Assembly: GCF_001651855.1 (NCBI RefSeq)
Contig: NZ_LNQC01000064.1
Location: forward strand, 104,369-168,368
Length of the DNA: 64,000 bases
Source: Sinorhizobium americanum
GTDB lineage: Bacteria; Pseudomonadota; Alphaproteobacteria; Rhizobiales; Rhizobiaceae
Direction: 5' to 3'
In this document: piece by piece, positions 18,200-29,366 of the stretch
How positions within the stretch are numbered: the stretch's first letter is position 1
How the letters are laid out: each line of letters opens with the position of its first letter
Position numbers and translations under genes: made by a program
The notes under the pieces: model-generated
The model's database searches: none
What the model was told of the DNA's origin: nothing
What the model saw: the letters and a program-made list of their open reading frames with translations, nothing else

Positions 18200-18964
18200 T
18201 CATTGCAGCGCGTAGCGCATGCCGAGCTTGAAGTCGTGCGACGTGATGTCCTTGAAGTGCATCGGGCCGTTGACCACAGTCCCGTCGTAGCTGCGGATAT
18301 TGCCGGTCTTGGCGTCGCCGAGATCGACATAGCTATAGCCGAAATCGATCGCCAGCCGCTCGGTTGCCTGATAGGCGACGCCGGCATGCAGCGCCCAGGC
18401 GAAGTTCCAGGTCGGGTCTTCGTCGGCATAGGCGACGCCGGCCATCGGCACGTTGATGTCGCGGAAACCCGAGATCGTGTTGCGCGACGCGCCGATACCG
18501 GCGCCGACATAGGGCTTGACGCCGTACCAGTCGCCGATGTCGACATAGGCGTTGGCCATCAACAGCCACTCCGACTTGGCGCCGTCATAATCGTTGGTGT
18601 TGTCGAAAACACCGTCACCGTCGCCGTCATAGCGGTCGAGAGCGGAGAAATCGGCCTTGCCGCGGTATTCGACGATACCGTCCATGCGCAGCCAGTCATT
18701 GAACTGGTAGCCGATACCGACGCCTGCCAGCGGCGCGCTGTCGAAGCTGCCCTCATCGACGAATTCATGAAGCGCGACTTGGTCGAACAGCTCGTGATCC
18801 ATGCTGCCGAGCCGCTGGTTGCTCATGCCGAGATGCCCGCGCAGATACAGGCCGCCGACGACGATTGGTGCGGGGTCCACCGGATCTTCAACGTAGAGGT
18901 CGGCCGCCAACGCAGGAGTGCCGCCCAACCATGCAGCGACAACCGCAATCAAGGTCTTCTTCAT
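18200..18964 (-). CDS. Outer-membrane beta-barrel protein (Omp25/Omp31 family)
   Basis: The 254 residues have a signal peptide (1-21, ending PALAAD). A barrel domain follows with GGLYLRGHLGMSNQ, GVGIGYQFNDWLRMDGIVEYRG, VKPYVGAGIGASR and LAIDFGYSYVDLG, and it ends FKLGMRYALQ. This family is abundant in Rhizobiales outer membranes and includes Brucella Omp25/31 and rhizobial RopB. Unlike its neighbour it has no Cys pairs. A perfect CtrA box lies about 100 bases upstream. It is a diverged paralogue of the next gene, each having its own promoter region. Exact function is unknown. Confidence 0.87.
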   Translation of the reverse strand: MKKTLIAVVAAWLGGTPALAADLYVEDPVDPAPIVVGGLYLRGHLGMSNQRLGSMDHELFDQVALHEFVDEGSFDSAPLAGVGIGYQFNDWLRMDGIVEYRGKADFSALDRYDGDGDGVFDNTNDYDGAKSEWLLMANAYVDIGDWYGVKPYVGAGIGASRNTISGFRDINVPMAGVAYADEDPTWNFAWALHAGVAYQATERLAIDFGYSYVDLGDAKTGNIRSYDGTVVNGPMHFKDITSHDFKLGMRYALQ

Positions 18965-19054
18965 AACATGCTCCGCGAATAGTCTTTCTGCGGCGGTACA
19001 GTTCCACCCGGCAGGCCTACAACTTCTGTTGCAACCAAAACTCGCACGGCCCGG

Positions 19055-19069
19055 TTAATATTGGATTAA
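19055..19069 (-). promoter_or_regulatory. CtrA full box TTAA-N7-TTAA upstream of the second Omp gene
   Basis: TTAATATTGGATTAA is a perfect TTAA-N7-TTAA located 91-105 bases upstream of the start codon at 18964. It lies in a short A+T-rich stretch between that gene and the glmM terminator. The spacing relative to the start is close to that of the box before the tandem paralogue. Confidence 0.55.
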
Positions 19070-19126
19070 GTATAGAAATTTACTTCGTTTATTAAGATTC
19101 GAGGCCGTTTAGGTACGCCATGCGGC

Positions 19127-19152
19127 AAAAGGGCCGGCAATGATGCCGGCCC
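19127..19152 (-). terminator. glmM: Terminator of the glmM transcription unit
   Basis: Nine-base perfect arms GGGCCGGCA and TGCCGGCCC with a 4-base loop are followed on the minus strand by TTTT. It lies about 130 bases beyond the glmM stop codon, past a RIME-like repeat. Confidence 0.85.
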
Positions 19153-19181
19153 CTGAAATGCATTGTAGCTGCCCGAAGATT

Positions 19182-19275
19182 CTACAGCGCCGCGCGTCTT
19201 TTCAGACGCGCAAAGGACGCTGCAACACTTTAAATCTACGCATCGTGCTTTCCGAAAATCGATTCTGATTTTCGG
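19182..19275 (+). repeat. RIME-like palindromic intergenic repeat, copy 1
   Basis: Two hairpin modules. Module A begins CTACAGCGCCGCGCGTCT and folds through GCGCGTCT/AGACGCGC. Module B has the perfect arms CCGAAAATC and GATTTTCGG around 6 bases. Module A recurs nearly unchanged at 26307 and 58759. It lies immediately downstream of the glmM stop. This matches the class of rhizobial intergenic mosaic elements (RIME). Confidence 0.8.
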
Positions 19276-19284
19276 GCCGATTCG

Positions 19285-20637
19285 CTAGGCGGCGTTGCGC
19301 ACGCTGCCGATCACGTTGACCAGTTCGTCGACGATGCGCTCGACCTTGCCGCGGTCGTCGCCTTCCGCCATCACGCGGATCAGCGGCTCGGTGCCGGAAG
19401 GGCGGATCAGAAGCCGGCCGCCCTTCGCGAGCTCCGCTTCGGCGTCGGCGATCGCCTGGCGCACCGCCTCATGCTCGAGCGGCTTGCCCGCCGAAACGCG
19501 CACATTCTTCAAGACCTGGGGCACCGGCTCGAAGCGTCGGCAAACCTCGCTCACAGCCCTGCCCTGCCGCTTGACGACGGCGAGGATCTGCAGCGCCGCG
19601 ACGAGCCCATCTCCCGTCGTGCCGAAGTCGGACAGCACGATGTGGCCGGACTGCTCGCCGCCGACGTTCAGGCCGTCCTGGCGCATCTGCTCGACGACAT
19701 AGCGGTCGCCGACCTTGGTGCGGTGGAGCTTCAGCCGGCGCGCCTGGAGGTAGCGCTCGAGGCCGAGGTTCGACATGACCGTGGCCGCGATGCCGCCGCC
19801 CTGCAACATGCCATCGGCCGCCCAGCTGTCGGCAATGACCGCCATCAGTTGGTCGCCATCGATCACCGTGCCCTTCTCGTCCACGATCAGCACCCGGTCG
19901 GCGTCGCCGTCGAGTGCGATGCCGATGTCCGCCCGCACCTCGTGAACCTTTTTCTGCAATGCCTCCGGATGCGTCGAGCCGCATTCGAGATTGATGTTGA
20001 CGCCGTTCGGCTCGGTGCCGATCGTTACCACTTCGGCGCCGAGTTCCCAAAGCGCCAGGGGAGCGACCTTGTAGGCGGCGCCGTTCGCGCAATCGATGGC
20101 GATCCTCAGTCCCTTCAGCGTGACGTCGCGCGGCAGCGTCCGCTTCGCCTGCTCGATATAGCGGTAGATGTCGCCGTCGACGCGCTTGGCGCGGCCGATG
20201 TCCTCGGGCTTGGCAAGCTGCCCCGACATGTCCTGGTCGATGAGTTCCTCGATCTTTTCCTCGATGTCGTCGGAGAGCTTGTAGCCGTCCGGCCCGAACA
20301 GCTTGATGCCGTTGTCGCGGAACTGATTGTGCGAGGCGGAGATCATCACGCCGATATCGGCCCTCAGCGACCGCGTCAGCATGGCGACGCCGGGAGTCGG
20401 GATCGGTCCGAGCAGGAAGACGTCGAGACCGGCGGCGGTGAAGCCCGCCACCATTGCGTTTTCGAGCATATAGCCCGAAAGTCGCGTGTCCTTGCCGATC
20501 ACCACGCGGTGACGGTGCGCGCCGTTGCGGAAAATGGTTCCGACGGCGACGCCGACGCGCATGGCGAGATCGGCGGTCATCGGGAAAATATTGGATTGGC
20601 CGCGAATACCGTCGGTGCCAAAATACTTGCGCTTCAT
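19285..20637 (-). CDS. glmM: Phosphoglucosamine mutase
   Basis: GlmM interconverts glucosamine-6-phosphate and glucosamine-1-phosphate, feeding UDP-GlcNAc synthesis for peptidoglycan and LPS. The 450 residues start [13 protein letters not shown], the family N-terminus. The phosphoserine loop [15 protein letters not shown] holds the catalytic Ser. The metal loop is DGDADR, the sugar-binding loop GEQSGHI, and the C-terminal phosphate-binding loop [18 protein letters not shown] 20637 gives the standard N-terminus. It follows ftsH in the same direction, but a strong terminator after ftsH implies its own promoter in the 290 bases between. Confidence 0.96.
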   Translation of the reverse strand: MKRKYFGTDGIRGQSNIFPMTADLAMRVGVAVGTIFRNGAHRHRVVIGKDTRLSGYMLENAMVAGFTAAGLDVFLLGPIPTPGVAMLTRSLRADIGVMISASHNQFRDNGIKLFGPDGYKLSDDIEEKIEELIDQDMSGQLAKPEDIGRAKRVDGDIYRYIEQAKRTLPRDVTLKGLRIAIDCANGAAYKVAPLALWELGAEVVTIGTEPNGVNINLECGSTHPEALQKKVHEVRADIGIALDGDADRVLIVDEKGTVIDGDQLMAVIADSWAADGMLQGGGIAATVMSNLGLERYLQARRLKLHRTKVGDRYVVEQMRQDGLNVGGEQSGHIVLSDFGTTGDGLVAALQILAVVKRQGRAVSEVCRRFEPVPQVLKNVRVSAGKPLEHEAVRQAIADAEAELAKGGRLLIRPSGTEPLIRVMAEGDDRGKVERIVDELVNVIGSVRNAA

Positions 20638-20926
20638 AAGAACTCCATCGTCCTGCTTCGGCAGGATCTCTTTTGCCGGCCGCGTCTGGTTGCGTGTTCC
20701 ACGACTGGTTTTCATGTCCCCGGGACCTCGACTGCAGGCCATTTCAAGAGGGACTGGAAACGCGGCCGCGCGTCGCCCCTCGCTTCAACTATAGTAAGCC
20801 CCTTCCCGTCAAAACGGTAAATGGGGCGGCTTTGGGCCATCTTTGGCACAAATGCACAACAAACGGCAGCAACTCTACCATCAGAAATCATTACAGCCCG
20901 TTACCAAGCGCACTTGCTTCACGCCA
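20638..20926. other. Intergenic region upstream of glmM, no gene seen
   Basis: About 290 bases between the glmM start and the ftsH terminator. Open frames here have no ribosome site or recognisable product. It presumably holds the glmM promoter, which I cannot place. Confidence 0.5.
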
Positions 20927-20958
20927 CAAAAAACCGCCGCTCCCTTCGGAAGCGGCGG
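20927..20958 (-). terminator. ftsH: Terminator after ftsH
   Basis: Arms CCGCCGCT (20934-20941) and AGCGGCGG (20951-20958), extended by TCC/GGA pairing, are followed on the minus strand by seven T residues. It lies about 30 bases beyond the ftsH stop codon. Confidence 0.9.
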
Positions 20959-20990
20959 CTTTGTCTTCAAGCCTGTTGCCACCGGCTGAA

Positions 20991-22928
<1,938 letters not shown>

Positions 22929-23026
22929 CGAACTCCCCGGAACCTGTGACAGCCCGCGCTTTCGCCGGGCTGCTCTATGCCCTTAACATAGGGTTCCGGC
23001 ATCGCCTTGCCAAGGAAAACCGCCGG

Positions 23027-24364
23027 TCACCCTTCCATTTCTGTCAAAACGTCTTCAACCGGCGGCGGGGCGTATCTGTCGCGCCCGAACAACAGCGCGA
23101 TCGCATCCGCCATGCTCCTGTCGAAACCCGGCAAAAAGGTGTCGTAGGGGCCGATCCGGCATTCAAGCCTCGCCGCTGCGGTCTCGGCGCCGGAGCTGGC
23201 GCTGTCCGCTGGCTCGGCGCGAGGTGCCACCAGCGATGCCCGATTGGCAATCCCCTCCGGCAGGCCTGCGGCAATAAGCCTCTGCCGCCACACGCGGGCC
23301 CCACGTTCTGCGCTGACCGTCAGGGCCGGGCCGAGGCTCGTGATGTTGAACCGGCCGTCCCAGGTGCCGCTCTCCCTTGCGCCTAACCTCAGGAGCGGCA
23401 GACCGCGTTCCTCGCGATAGAGATAAAGGCCGTTGCGCCGCCGGTCGAAGACGACGCGGCCCGCGGTCATCCGTCCCGCCTCGCCCGATCGCAGAAAGCC
23501 TGACAGCCGCTCCACCGTTGCGCGGCCCGGCAGATGCTCACGACCGCCGATCACCGCCGCGACGGTTATCAAGGCGCGGCGCCAGTCGGGATCGTCCATC
23601 CGTCCGGCCTGCGCCGGCGCGATCTCGGCGACGAGGCCCTCGTGAACGCGCAGATGCTCCAGCAGCAAAGCAGCCGCTCTTGCCGATGAAGCGGCACGCA
23701 GCTGGCCGTCCCGTTCAAGGCCCGGCGCATGCTCCTCGGCCGTGAGGCTGGCGCGCAGCCGGGCGCGCTCGAACAGCGGATTTTCATTGCTCGGATCGTC
23801 AAGCCAGCCAATGCCGCGGACCTCGAGGAAGGCGCGTATGTCGGCCCGACGTACCCCAAGGAAGGGTCGCAGCACCCAGACGCGGCGCCGGTAAAGCATG
23901 GCTGCCGCCATTCCGGCGCTGCCCGGGCCCCGCCCCTCACCGCGCGCGGCGCGCATGGCGATCGTCTCGCCCTGATCATCGCGCGTGTGACCGGTGACGA
24001 TACAGTCTGCACCGAAAGCGGCCGCTGCTTCGGCCAGCAAGTCGTAGCGCTTCCGACGGGCTGCCGCCTGAATGCCCAAATGTGGCTTGTCGCCCTGCCA
24101 ATGACCGATCCGGTGGGGAATGCCCAAGGCGGCGCAAAATGCCCCGACGGCCGCGGCCTCGTCGGCGGACTCCGGCCTCAAGGCGTGGTCGACCGTGCAG
24201 GCGACGAGCGAGAATCCTTTGAATTTCTGAGTTTCGAGCGCTTTGTGAAGCGCTATGAGCAGCCCCTTGGAATCGCTGCCCCCGGAAATGGCGACGAGAA
24301 TCCGCCCCGGCTTGATAAAGGATTTGAGAAAACGTCTTGCCGCAGCGATGACGGCCTCTGGCAT
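23027..24364 (-). CDS. tilS: tRNA(Ile)-lysidine synthase
   Basis: TilS attaches lysine to C34 of tRNA-Ile(CAU), changing its codon specificity and charging identity. The 445 residues begin with an N-type ATP pyrophosphatase domain whose P-loop reads ISGGSDSKGL (about residues 26-35). The ACTVDHALRPES motif and the tRNA-contact segment TGHTRDDQGET follow. The C-terminal part is less conserved. The cpoB stop is only 10 bases upstream, so translation is probably coupled and tilS belongs to the tol-pal-cpoB transcript. The cpoB-tilS-ftsH order is common in alphaproteobacteria. Confidence 0.93.
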   Translation of the reverse strand: MPEAVIAAARRFLKSFIKPGRILVAISGGSDSKGLLIALHKALETQKFKGFSLVACTVDHALRPESADEAAAVGAFCAALGIPHRIGHWQGDKPHLGIQAAARRKRYDLLAEAAAAFGADCIVTGHTRDDQGETIAMRAARGEGRGPGSAGMAAAMLYRRRVWVLRPFLGVRRADIRAFLEVRGIGWLDDPSNENPLFERARLRASLTAEEHAPGLERDGQLRAASSARAAALLLEHLRVHEGLVAEIAPAQAGRMDDPDWRRALITVAAVIGGREHLPGRATVERLSGFLRSGEAGRMTAGRVVFDRRRNGLYLYREERGLPLLRLGARESGTWDGRFNITSLGPALTVSAERGARVWRQRLIAAGLPEGIANRASLVAPRAEPADSASSGAETAAARLECRIGPYDTFLPGFDRSMADAIALLFGRDRYAPPPVEDVLTEMEG

Positions 24365-24374
24365 AGGGATGGCC

Positions 24375-25400
24375 TCAGCAGCCGAAGCGGCTCTGCTCGC
24401 TCGTCACCTTCGCCTTAACCGCAGCCGATGCCTTGGGATAACGCTTGTTCACCTCGCGCAAGGTGGCGCAGGCGGTTTCCTTGTTGTCAAGCGCCCCGAG
24501 CGACATGCCGAGCTTGAGCAGCATTTCGGGCGCCTTCGGCGACTTGCCATAGGTCTGATGGGCGTTCAGGAACGTCTTCGCCGACTCGTTGTACTTGCCC
24601 TGGGAATATTGTGCTTCGCCCATCCAGAAGCTTGCGTCGGCCGCTTTGTCGCCCTCCGGGAAAGCCGCGAGATAGTCGCGGAACTCCTGCTCCGCCATTC
24701 CATAATCGCCGGAGAGAACATGGCCGTAGGCGGATTGATAGAGATCGCCCGGATTGCCGAGGGCAGCAGTCTGCTGCTCGCTTCCGGGATTGGCGTTGAG
24801 GCCGCCATTGCCTTGAGTGGCAATCCCGGTGTCTACACCGGGAAGCGTGGCATTGGCGCCGGGCTGGGTGTCCGTCGTCGTCGAGACCGGATTGCCGTTT
24901 TCGTCGAAGATGATTGTGCCGAGTGTGCTTGGCGGCGGCGCCGCGTCTGCCGCATTCGGATCGGCGTTCGCCATACCGGTGCCGTCTGCTGGCCCGGTTG
25001 CTGGCGGGCTATCCGTCACCTCGGGGGTGACGGACGCCTGATCGCTGGACTTCGGCGTTTCAAGTGCGCCGCTTTTCTTGGAGGAAGACTTGCCGCTTTC
25101 CAGATCCTGGAAGCGGAACTCGTTGTCCTCCTGGAACTTCCGGATCTGCTCCTGCATCTGCAGAAGCTGGAAGCTCATTTCCTCGATACGCCCGTTGAGC
25201 GAGCGGATCTGTTCCTCGAGTTGGCCGATCCGGCCGACGTCGGTCGATTGCACCTTCACCACCGGCAGGTCGCCCTTGCTGGCGGCATCGGCATGGGTCG
25301 CACGGGGCAAGAGCCCCGAGAGCGGCATGGCATTTGCCGTTTGGCCGAGACCCGTAAGGGCCGCAAGACCAATCAGCCCTGCCACGACAAATTTCTTCAT
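24375..25400 (-). CDS. cpoB: Cell division coordinator CpoB (YbgF), TPR protein
   Basis: CpoB is the periplasmic partner of TolA that coordinates outer-membrane constriction with septal peptidoglycan synthesis. The 341 residues start with a signal peptide (1-24, ending ANAMP). A trimerising coiled coil follows at about 55-100 (IGQLEEQIRSLNGRIEEMSF). After it comes a long Asp/Pro/Thr-rich linker (about 105-210) and a C-terminal TPR domain with LYQSAYGHVLSGDYGMAEQE and WMGEAQYSQGKYNESAKTF. A longer upstream open frame exists, but ATG 25400 gives the signal peptide. A terminator separates it from pal, so it may be partly independent. Confidence 0.93.
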   Translation of the reverse strand: MKKFVVAGLIGLAALTGLGQTANAMPLSGLLPRATHADAASKGDLPVVKVQSTDVGRIGQLEEQIRSLNGRIEEMSFQLLQMQEQIRKFQEDNEFRFQDLESGKSSSKKSGALETPKSSDQASVTPEVTDSPPATGPADGTGMANADPNAADAAPPPSTLGTIIFDENGNPVSTTTDTQPGANATLPGVDTGIATQGNGGLNANPGSEQQTAALGNPGDLYQSAYGHVLSGDYGMAEQEFRDYLAAFPEGDKAADASFWMGEAQYSQGKYNESAKTFLNAHQTYGKSPKAPEMLLKLGMSLGALDNKETACATLREVNKRYPKASAAVKAKVTSEQSRFGC

Positions 25401-25534
25401 CTCATTTGTCCTGTTCGATAGATTGTTCTCACCCGGACCGCGCGCTCCGCAGTACATTCGACGATTCCATAGGGCGAGTGCCGCACAGTTTTCCAATTGC
25501 CGTGAAAAAGCAACGGAGTTCGGCCAAAGTGTGG

Positions 25535-25564
25535 TAAAAAAGAAAGGGCGGCCCGCGGCCGCCC
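25535..25564 (-). terminator. pal: Terminator between pal and cpoB
   Basis: Eight-base arms GGGCGGCC (25546-25553) and GGCCGCCC (25557-25564), then TTTCTTTTTT on the minus strand. It lies 30 bases past the pal stop, so cpoB-tilS expression would need readthrough or its own promoter in the next 130 bases. Confidence 0.8.
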
Positions 25565-25593
25565 CTTCAAAATCCATTTCAATCGCCCGGCTA

Positions 25594-26124
25594 TCAGCTT
25601 CCGGCGCCGCCGAGAACAGTGACGGCGCGGCGGTTCTGCGACCAGCAGGAAATATCGTCGCAGACGGCAACCGGCTTTTCCTTGCCGTAGGAGATCGTCC
25701 GCATGCGGTTCGCGGGAACGCCCTGGCCTGCGAGATACTCGCGGGTTGCGGCAGCACGGCGAGCGCCGAGCGCCAGGTTGTATTCGCGCGTGCCGCGCTC
25801 GTCGGCATGGCCCTCGATGGTGATGGCATAGTTCGGATACTTCGCCAGCCACTGGGCCTGACGGGCGAGCGTCGCCTGCGCATCGGCGCGGATCGAGCTC
25901 GAGTCGGTATCAAAGAAGATGCGGTCGCCGACATTGACGGTGAAGTCCTGCTGCGAGCCCGGCGTCGCAGCGCCAGCACCAAGGCCGAGGCCGGCGGCAT
26001 CGTTCGGCAGGTTCTTCTTGGAAGCGCAGCCGGCAACGGCAAGTGTCATGACGAGAGCGAGCATGACGGGATTGCGGGCAATGGTCTGCATGCGGCTTGC
26101 TGCCGGGGTGTCAATTCGGCTCAT
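25594..26124 (-). CDS. pal: Peptidoglycan-associated lipoprotein Pal
   Basis: Pal is an outer-membrane lipoprotein that binds peptidoglycan and the Tol complex, keeping the envelope together during division. The 176 residues have a lipoprotein signal (MLALVMTLAVAGC, lipidated Cys32). An OmpA-like domain follows (about 65-170) with FFDTDSSSI, ITIEGHADERGTREYN, LGARRAAATREYL and ISYGKEKP. The Asp and Arg that grip diaminopimelate are in the DERGTREYN and RRA segments. GGAGA lies 9 bases before the ATG. It follows tolB after about 290 bases that hold a RIME-like hairpin and candidate promoter elements. Confidence 0.96.
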   Translation of the reverse strand: MSRIDTPAASRMQTIARNPVMLALVMTLAVAGCASKKNLPNDAAGLGLGAGAATPGSQQDFTVNVGDRIFFDTDSSSIRADAQATLARQAQWLAKYPNYAITIEGHADERGTREYNLALGARRAAATREYLAGQGVPANRMRTISYGKEKPVAVCDDISCWSQNRRAVTVLGGAGS

Positions 26125-26418
26125 GGGCCGGGTCTCCTTGAGAAGTGGCTGAATTCACGGTTGCCAGACTGTAACCGGAAGCGGTTAATTGCTTTTCAAC
26201 AGGTATGGTTAACAAATCGACAATCTGCGGCGGAGGGCCTGCTACAACAGCACTTTGCGGCGAGAAAGCGGCACGTCGGCCACAATTGCCGCCGCACCTG
26301 TGGACGACAGCGCCGCGCGTCCTATCAGACGCGCAAGGGTCGCTGTAGCACTTTGATGTGCGGCAGTCGTTTGAAGGTGCGCGATGCGGGCGGAAAGCCG
26401 CCCACATCTCCTTTTGCG
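26125..26418. promoter_or_regulatory. tolB-pal spacer with a CtrA half-site and a repeat
   Basis: About 290 bases, unusually long for a tolB-pal junction. It holds a RIME-like hairpin at 26307 and, at 26205-26212, the CtrA half-site TTAACCAT on the minus strand about 80 bases before pal. A second TTAACC lies at 26183-26188. An independent pal promoter is likely. CtrA control is only a possibility. Confidence 0.4.
26307..26354 (+). repeat. RIME-like palindromic repeat, copy 2 (module A only)
   Basis: ACAGCGCCGCGCGTCCTATC leads to AGACGCGC and then CGCTGTAGCACTTTG. It matches the first hairpin of the copies at 19182 and 58759, with one change (CCTATC against CTTATC). The second hairpin module is missing. 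It lies between tolB and pal. Confidence 0.8.
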
Positions 26419-27726
26419 CTATTCCATTAGCGGCGACCAGGCCGGATCCGAAGCGAAGCCCTGGGTCTGGATCTGCTGTTCGTTGTAGCCCGTCAAGTCG
26501 ATGGAGTAGAGCTGCGGCCCGCCGGCGCCGGCATTCTGGCGGAAGAACATCAGCACCCGGCCGTTCGGTGCCCAGGTCGGCCCCTCATTGTGGAAACCGG
26601 TGGTGAGAATGCGCTCGCCCGAGCCATCCGGCTTCATCACGCCGATCGAGAACTTGCCTCCCGACTGCTTGGTGAAGGCGATCAGGTCGCCGCGCGGAGA
26701 CCAGACCGGCGTCGAATAGGAGCCGTCGCCGAAGGAAATGCGCGTCTGGCCGGAGCCGTCCGCACCCATGACATAGAGCTGCTGCTTGCCGCCACGGTCA
26801 CTTTCGAAAACGACCCGGGCACCATCGGGCGAGTAGGAAGGCGAGGTGTCGATCGCAGCAGTGTTGGTCAGCCGCGTCGTCGTGCGCGAACGCAGGTCCA
26901 TCGTATAGATGTTGGCGTTGCCTTCCTGCTGCAGGCTCATGATCACCCGCTGCCCGTCCGGTGAGAAGCGCGGCGCAAAGGTCATGCCCGGGAAATTTCC
27001 GACCACTTCGCGCTGCCCGGTTTCGAGCTGTAGCAGATAGACGCGCGGCTGCTGGTTCTCGAAGGACATGTAGGTGATTTCCTGACGGTTCGGCGAGAAG
27101 CGCGGCGTCAGCACGATGTCGTTCGAATTGGTGAGCGCGCGGGCGTTGAAGCCGTCCTGGTCCATGATCGCGAGCTGCCGCTTGCGGGCATTCTTCGGGC
27201 CGCTTTCGGCGACATAGACGATGCGCGTGTCGAAATAACCCTTTTCGCCGGTGATCCGCTCATAGATCGCGTCAGCGATGATATGGGCGACGCGACGCCA
27301 GTTTTCCGGCTGGGTATAGAATTGCTGGCCGAGCATCTGCTGACCGGCGAAGGTGTCCCAAAGACGGAATTCCGCCTTCAGCCTGCCGTCACCTTCTTGG
27401 GTTACCCGGCCGATGACCAGCGCCTGCGCATTGATGACCTTCCAATCCTCGAAGCGCGGAGCGGCATCGGGGTTGGCGATTTTCTCAATGAAGGCACCCT
27501 TGTCGACCGGTGCGAAAAGCCCGGAGCGCTTGAGATCGGCGGCGACCACGTCGGAAATCTTCTGGGCGAGCTCGCCCTGGAGGAAGTCGGTCACCGCGAT
27601 CGGCAACGGCTCGACATTGCCCTTGTTGATGTCGATCTCCACGACCGCGTTTGCCGGCGCAGCAAAAAGCGCGCCTGCGAACATCAACGTGAAAAGACGG
27701 AGAAGATTGCGTCTCAGCATTTCCAT
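26419..27726 (-). CDS. tolB: Tol-Pal system beta-propeller protein TolB
   Basis: TolB is a periplasmic protein that shuttles between Pal and TolA. The 435 residues start with a signal peptide (about 1-27, [17 protein letters not shown]). The N-terminal alpha/beta domain (to about 165) and a six-bladed WD40-like propeller follow. Blade repeats are visible as [61 protein letters not shown] and [14 protein letters not shown]. Two start ATGs lie two codons apart (27726 and 27720). It follows tolA after 80 bases in the tolQRAB order. Confidence 0.96.
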   Translation of the reverse strand: MEMLRRNLLRLFTLMFAGALFAAPANAVVEIDINKGNVEPLPIAVTDFLQGELAQKISDVVAADLKRSGLFAPVDKGAFIEKIANPDAAPRFEDWKVINAQALVIGRVTQEGDGRLKAEFRLWDTFAGQQMLGQQFYTQPENWRRVAHIIADAIYERITGEKGYFDTRIVYVAESGPKNARKRQLAIMDQDGFNARALTNSNDIVLTPRFSPNRQEITYMSFENQQPRVYLLQLETGQREVVGNFPGMTFAPRFSPDGQRVIMSLQQEGNANIYTMDLRSRTTTRLTNTAAIDTSPSYSPDGARVVFESDRGGKQQLYVMGADGSGQTRISFGDGSYSTPVWSPRGDLIAFTKQSGGKFSIGVMKPDGSGERILTTGFHNEGPTWAPNGRVLMFFRQNAGAGGPQLYSIDLTGYNEQQIQTQGFASDPAWSPLME

Positions 27727-27806
27727 AAAGCCTTTCAGCCTTTCATCCTTCTGGGCGGGCGAGGAAAACTGTGCGCGGCCTTCCGCTCACATCACGCCCA
27801 ACCTGT

Positions 27807-28877
27807 CTAGAGCATTGAGCTTGGGTCGAAGTTGACGACCACCTCGCTCCACGAATCGTACTTGTCTGGGGGCAGCCCCGTGAAAGGAGCTGATTTAAGA
27901 ACGGCACGTCGCGCACCGCTGGCAAGCGCCCGGCGTGCCGCTTCCGAGCCGCCGGTGGCTTCGACTTCCGGCTCGCCGATCAACTCACCGTTCTGATCGA
28001 GCTGGAAGGTCACCTTGATGCGCACGTCCGCCGCATCGGCCATGCCGGGAATGATCGACCAGTTGTTCTGGATCTGGCCGCGCAGCGCGTCCATTTCGCT
28101 CTGCGAAAGCGTGTTGCCGCTCGTCGTCTTCTTGCCGCCGAGCGCCGCTTCCTCCGTCGAGCGCTTGGCGCCGCCGCCGGAGGAGTCCTGCTTGTTGAGC
28201 AGCGCCGCAATTTCGTCGGCGTTGAAGTCGCTCTCCTTCTGGGAGGATGCCTTCTTCTGCTCCTTCTTGGTCTCTTCCTTCTTGCGCTCCGGGGTCTTCG
28301 CCGTCTGGGCCGGCTTTTCGACCTTCGGCTTGACTTGCGGGGTGGGGACCTTGTCAGGCAACGCCTCGGCCTCCGGATTTTCGGCCGGCTGTTCCTCGGC
28401 GGGCGCCGGCTCCGGTTTGGTCTCCGGCTTCACTTCCTGTTTCGGTTCCGGGAGTGCGGCAACTTCGGTCGCCGGCTCCGAAGCCGGCTTGGGCTCCTCG
28501 ACCTTCTGGATTTCCTCCTTCACCGGATCGGGTGTCGGCGGCGCCTTCTCGGTCTTTTCGGGGGCGGCGGCAGATTCGTTCTCGACGGGCTTGCTTTCAG
28601 GTTTCGGCGGCGTCTTCAGGTCGACGTCGTTGTCGCCGATATTCTCGGCGTTCTCGACCGGTGTCGGCTTCTTGGTTGGGACGGGCGAAGCCTTTTCCTT
28701 GGCGGGTGCCTTCTTGTCGCCCTGCTGGATCTGGGTCATGTCGGTGATCGGCACGATGTCGACCGGCAGCGCCTCGACATCCGCGACCTCGAATTCGGCC
28801 GGGCTGCCAAGCGACACCAGCGCCCAGGTCAGAACCAGAGCGTGGAGGACAGCAGATGTAGCAAGACCGCCCTTCAT
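27807..28877 (-). CDS. tolA: Tol-Pal system protein TolA
   Basis: TolA spans the periplasm and transmits proton-motive force from TolQR to Pal. The 356 residues have an N-terminal membrane helix (about 4-22, LATSAVLHALVLTWALVSL). The long central part (about 45-240) is rich in Pro, Glu and Lys and looks extended or helical. A small C-terminal TonB/TolA-like domain follows (about 265-350; ALRGQIQNNWSIIPGMADA, RIKVTFQLDQNGELIG). The Glu/Pro richness is typical of alphaproteobacterial TolA. The start codon lies 9 bases after the tolR stop, which points to tight co-translation. Confidence 0.93.
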   Translation of the reverse strand: MKGGLATSAVLHALVLTWALVSLGSPAEFEVADVEALPVDIVPITDMTQIQQGDKKAPAKEKASPVPTKKPTPVENAENIGDNDVDLKTPPKPESKPVENESAAAPEKTEKAPPTPDPVKEEIQKVEEPKPASEPATEVAALPEPKQEVKPETKPEPAPAEEQPAENPEAEALPDKVPTPQVKPKVEKPAQTAKTPERKKEETKKEQKKASSQKESDFNADEIAALLNKQDSSGGGAKRSTEEAALGGKKTTSGNTLSQSEMDALRGQIQNNWSIIPGMADAADVRIKVTFQLDQNGELIGEPEVEATGGSEAARRALASGARRAVLKSAPFTGLPPDKYDSWSEVVVNFDPSSML

Positions 28878-28886
28878 CTCCGGGGA

Positions 28887-29339
28887 TCACTTTTCCTGTT
28901 CTTGAAGCGTTACGAGCCCGAGATTCTTGAAGCCGGCCGCCGAGATGCGCGCCATGACCTTCATCACCGTGCCGTAGTCGGCATTGGTGTCGCCGCGCAC
29001 ATAGATGCGCTCGTTGTAGCCGGTCGTGGCGATCGCCTCGAGCTTCGGAACGACTTCGTCGATGCCGATCGGCGTCTCCTGCAGGAAGATCTCGCCGGCC
29101 GGATTGACCGAGACGGTGATCGGCTGGGTGTCGGCGTTCATCGCCTTCGCCTGCGTTTCCGGCAGGTCGATCGGCACGCCCACCGTCATCATCGGTGCCG
29201 CCACCATGAAGATGATCAACAGCACGAGCATGACGTCGACGAGCGGCGTCACGTTGATTTCGCTGATCGTGCCGCCCTTGCCTCTGCGCCGGCGGCGTCC
29301 GCCGCCCGAGCCCTTGGCTCCGCCTACTGCCATACCCAT
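28887..29339 (-). CDS. tolR: Tol-Pal system protein TolR
   Basis: TolR is the ExbD-like stator partner of TolQ in the proton channel. The 150 residues start with a basic Gly-rich segment ([14 protein letters not shown]). Then come [22 protein letters not shown], the single transmembrane helix with the functionally critical Asp, and a periplasmic domain with [16 protein letters not shown] and [19 protein letters not shown]. Length and motifs fit the family. It follows tolQ by 27 bases and precedes tolA by 9. Confidence 0.95.
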   Translation of the reverse strand: MGMAVGGAKGSGGGRRRRRGKGGTISEINVTPLVDVMLVLLIIFMVAAPMMTVGVPIDLPETQAKAMNADTQPITVSVNPAGEIFLQETPIGIDEVVPKLEAIATTGYNERIYVRGDTNADYGTVMKVMARISAAGFKNLGLVTLQEQEK

Positions 29340-29366
29340 CAGCGTCGTCTCCGTGCTCGAAGGTCG

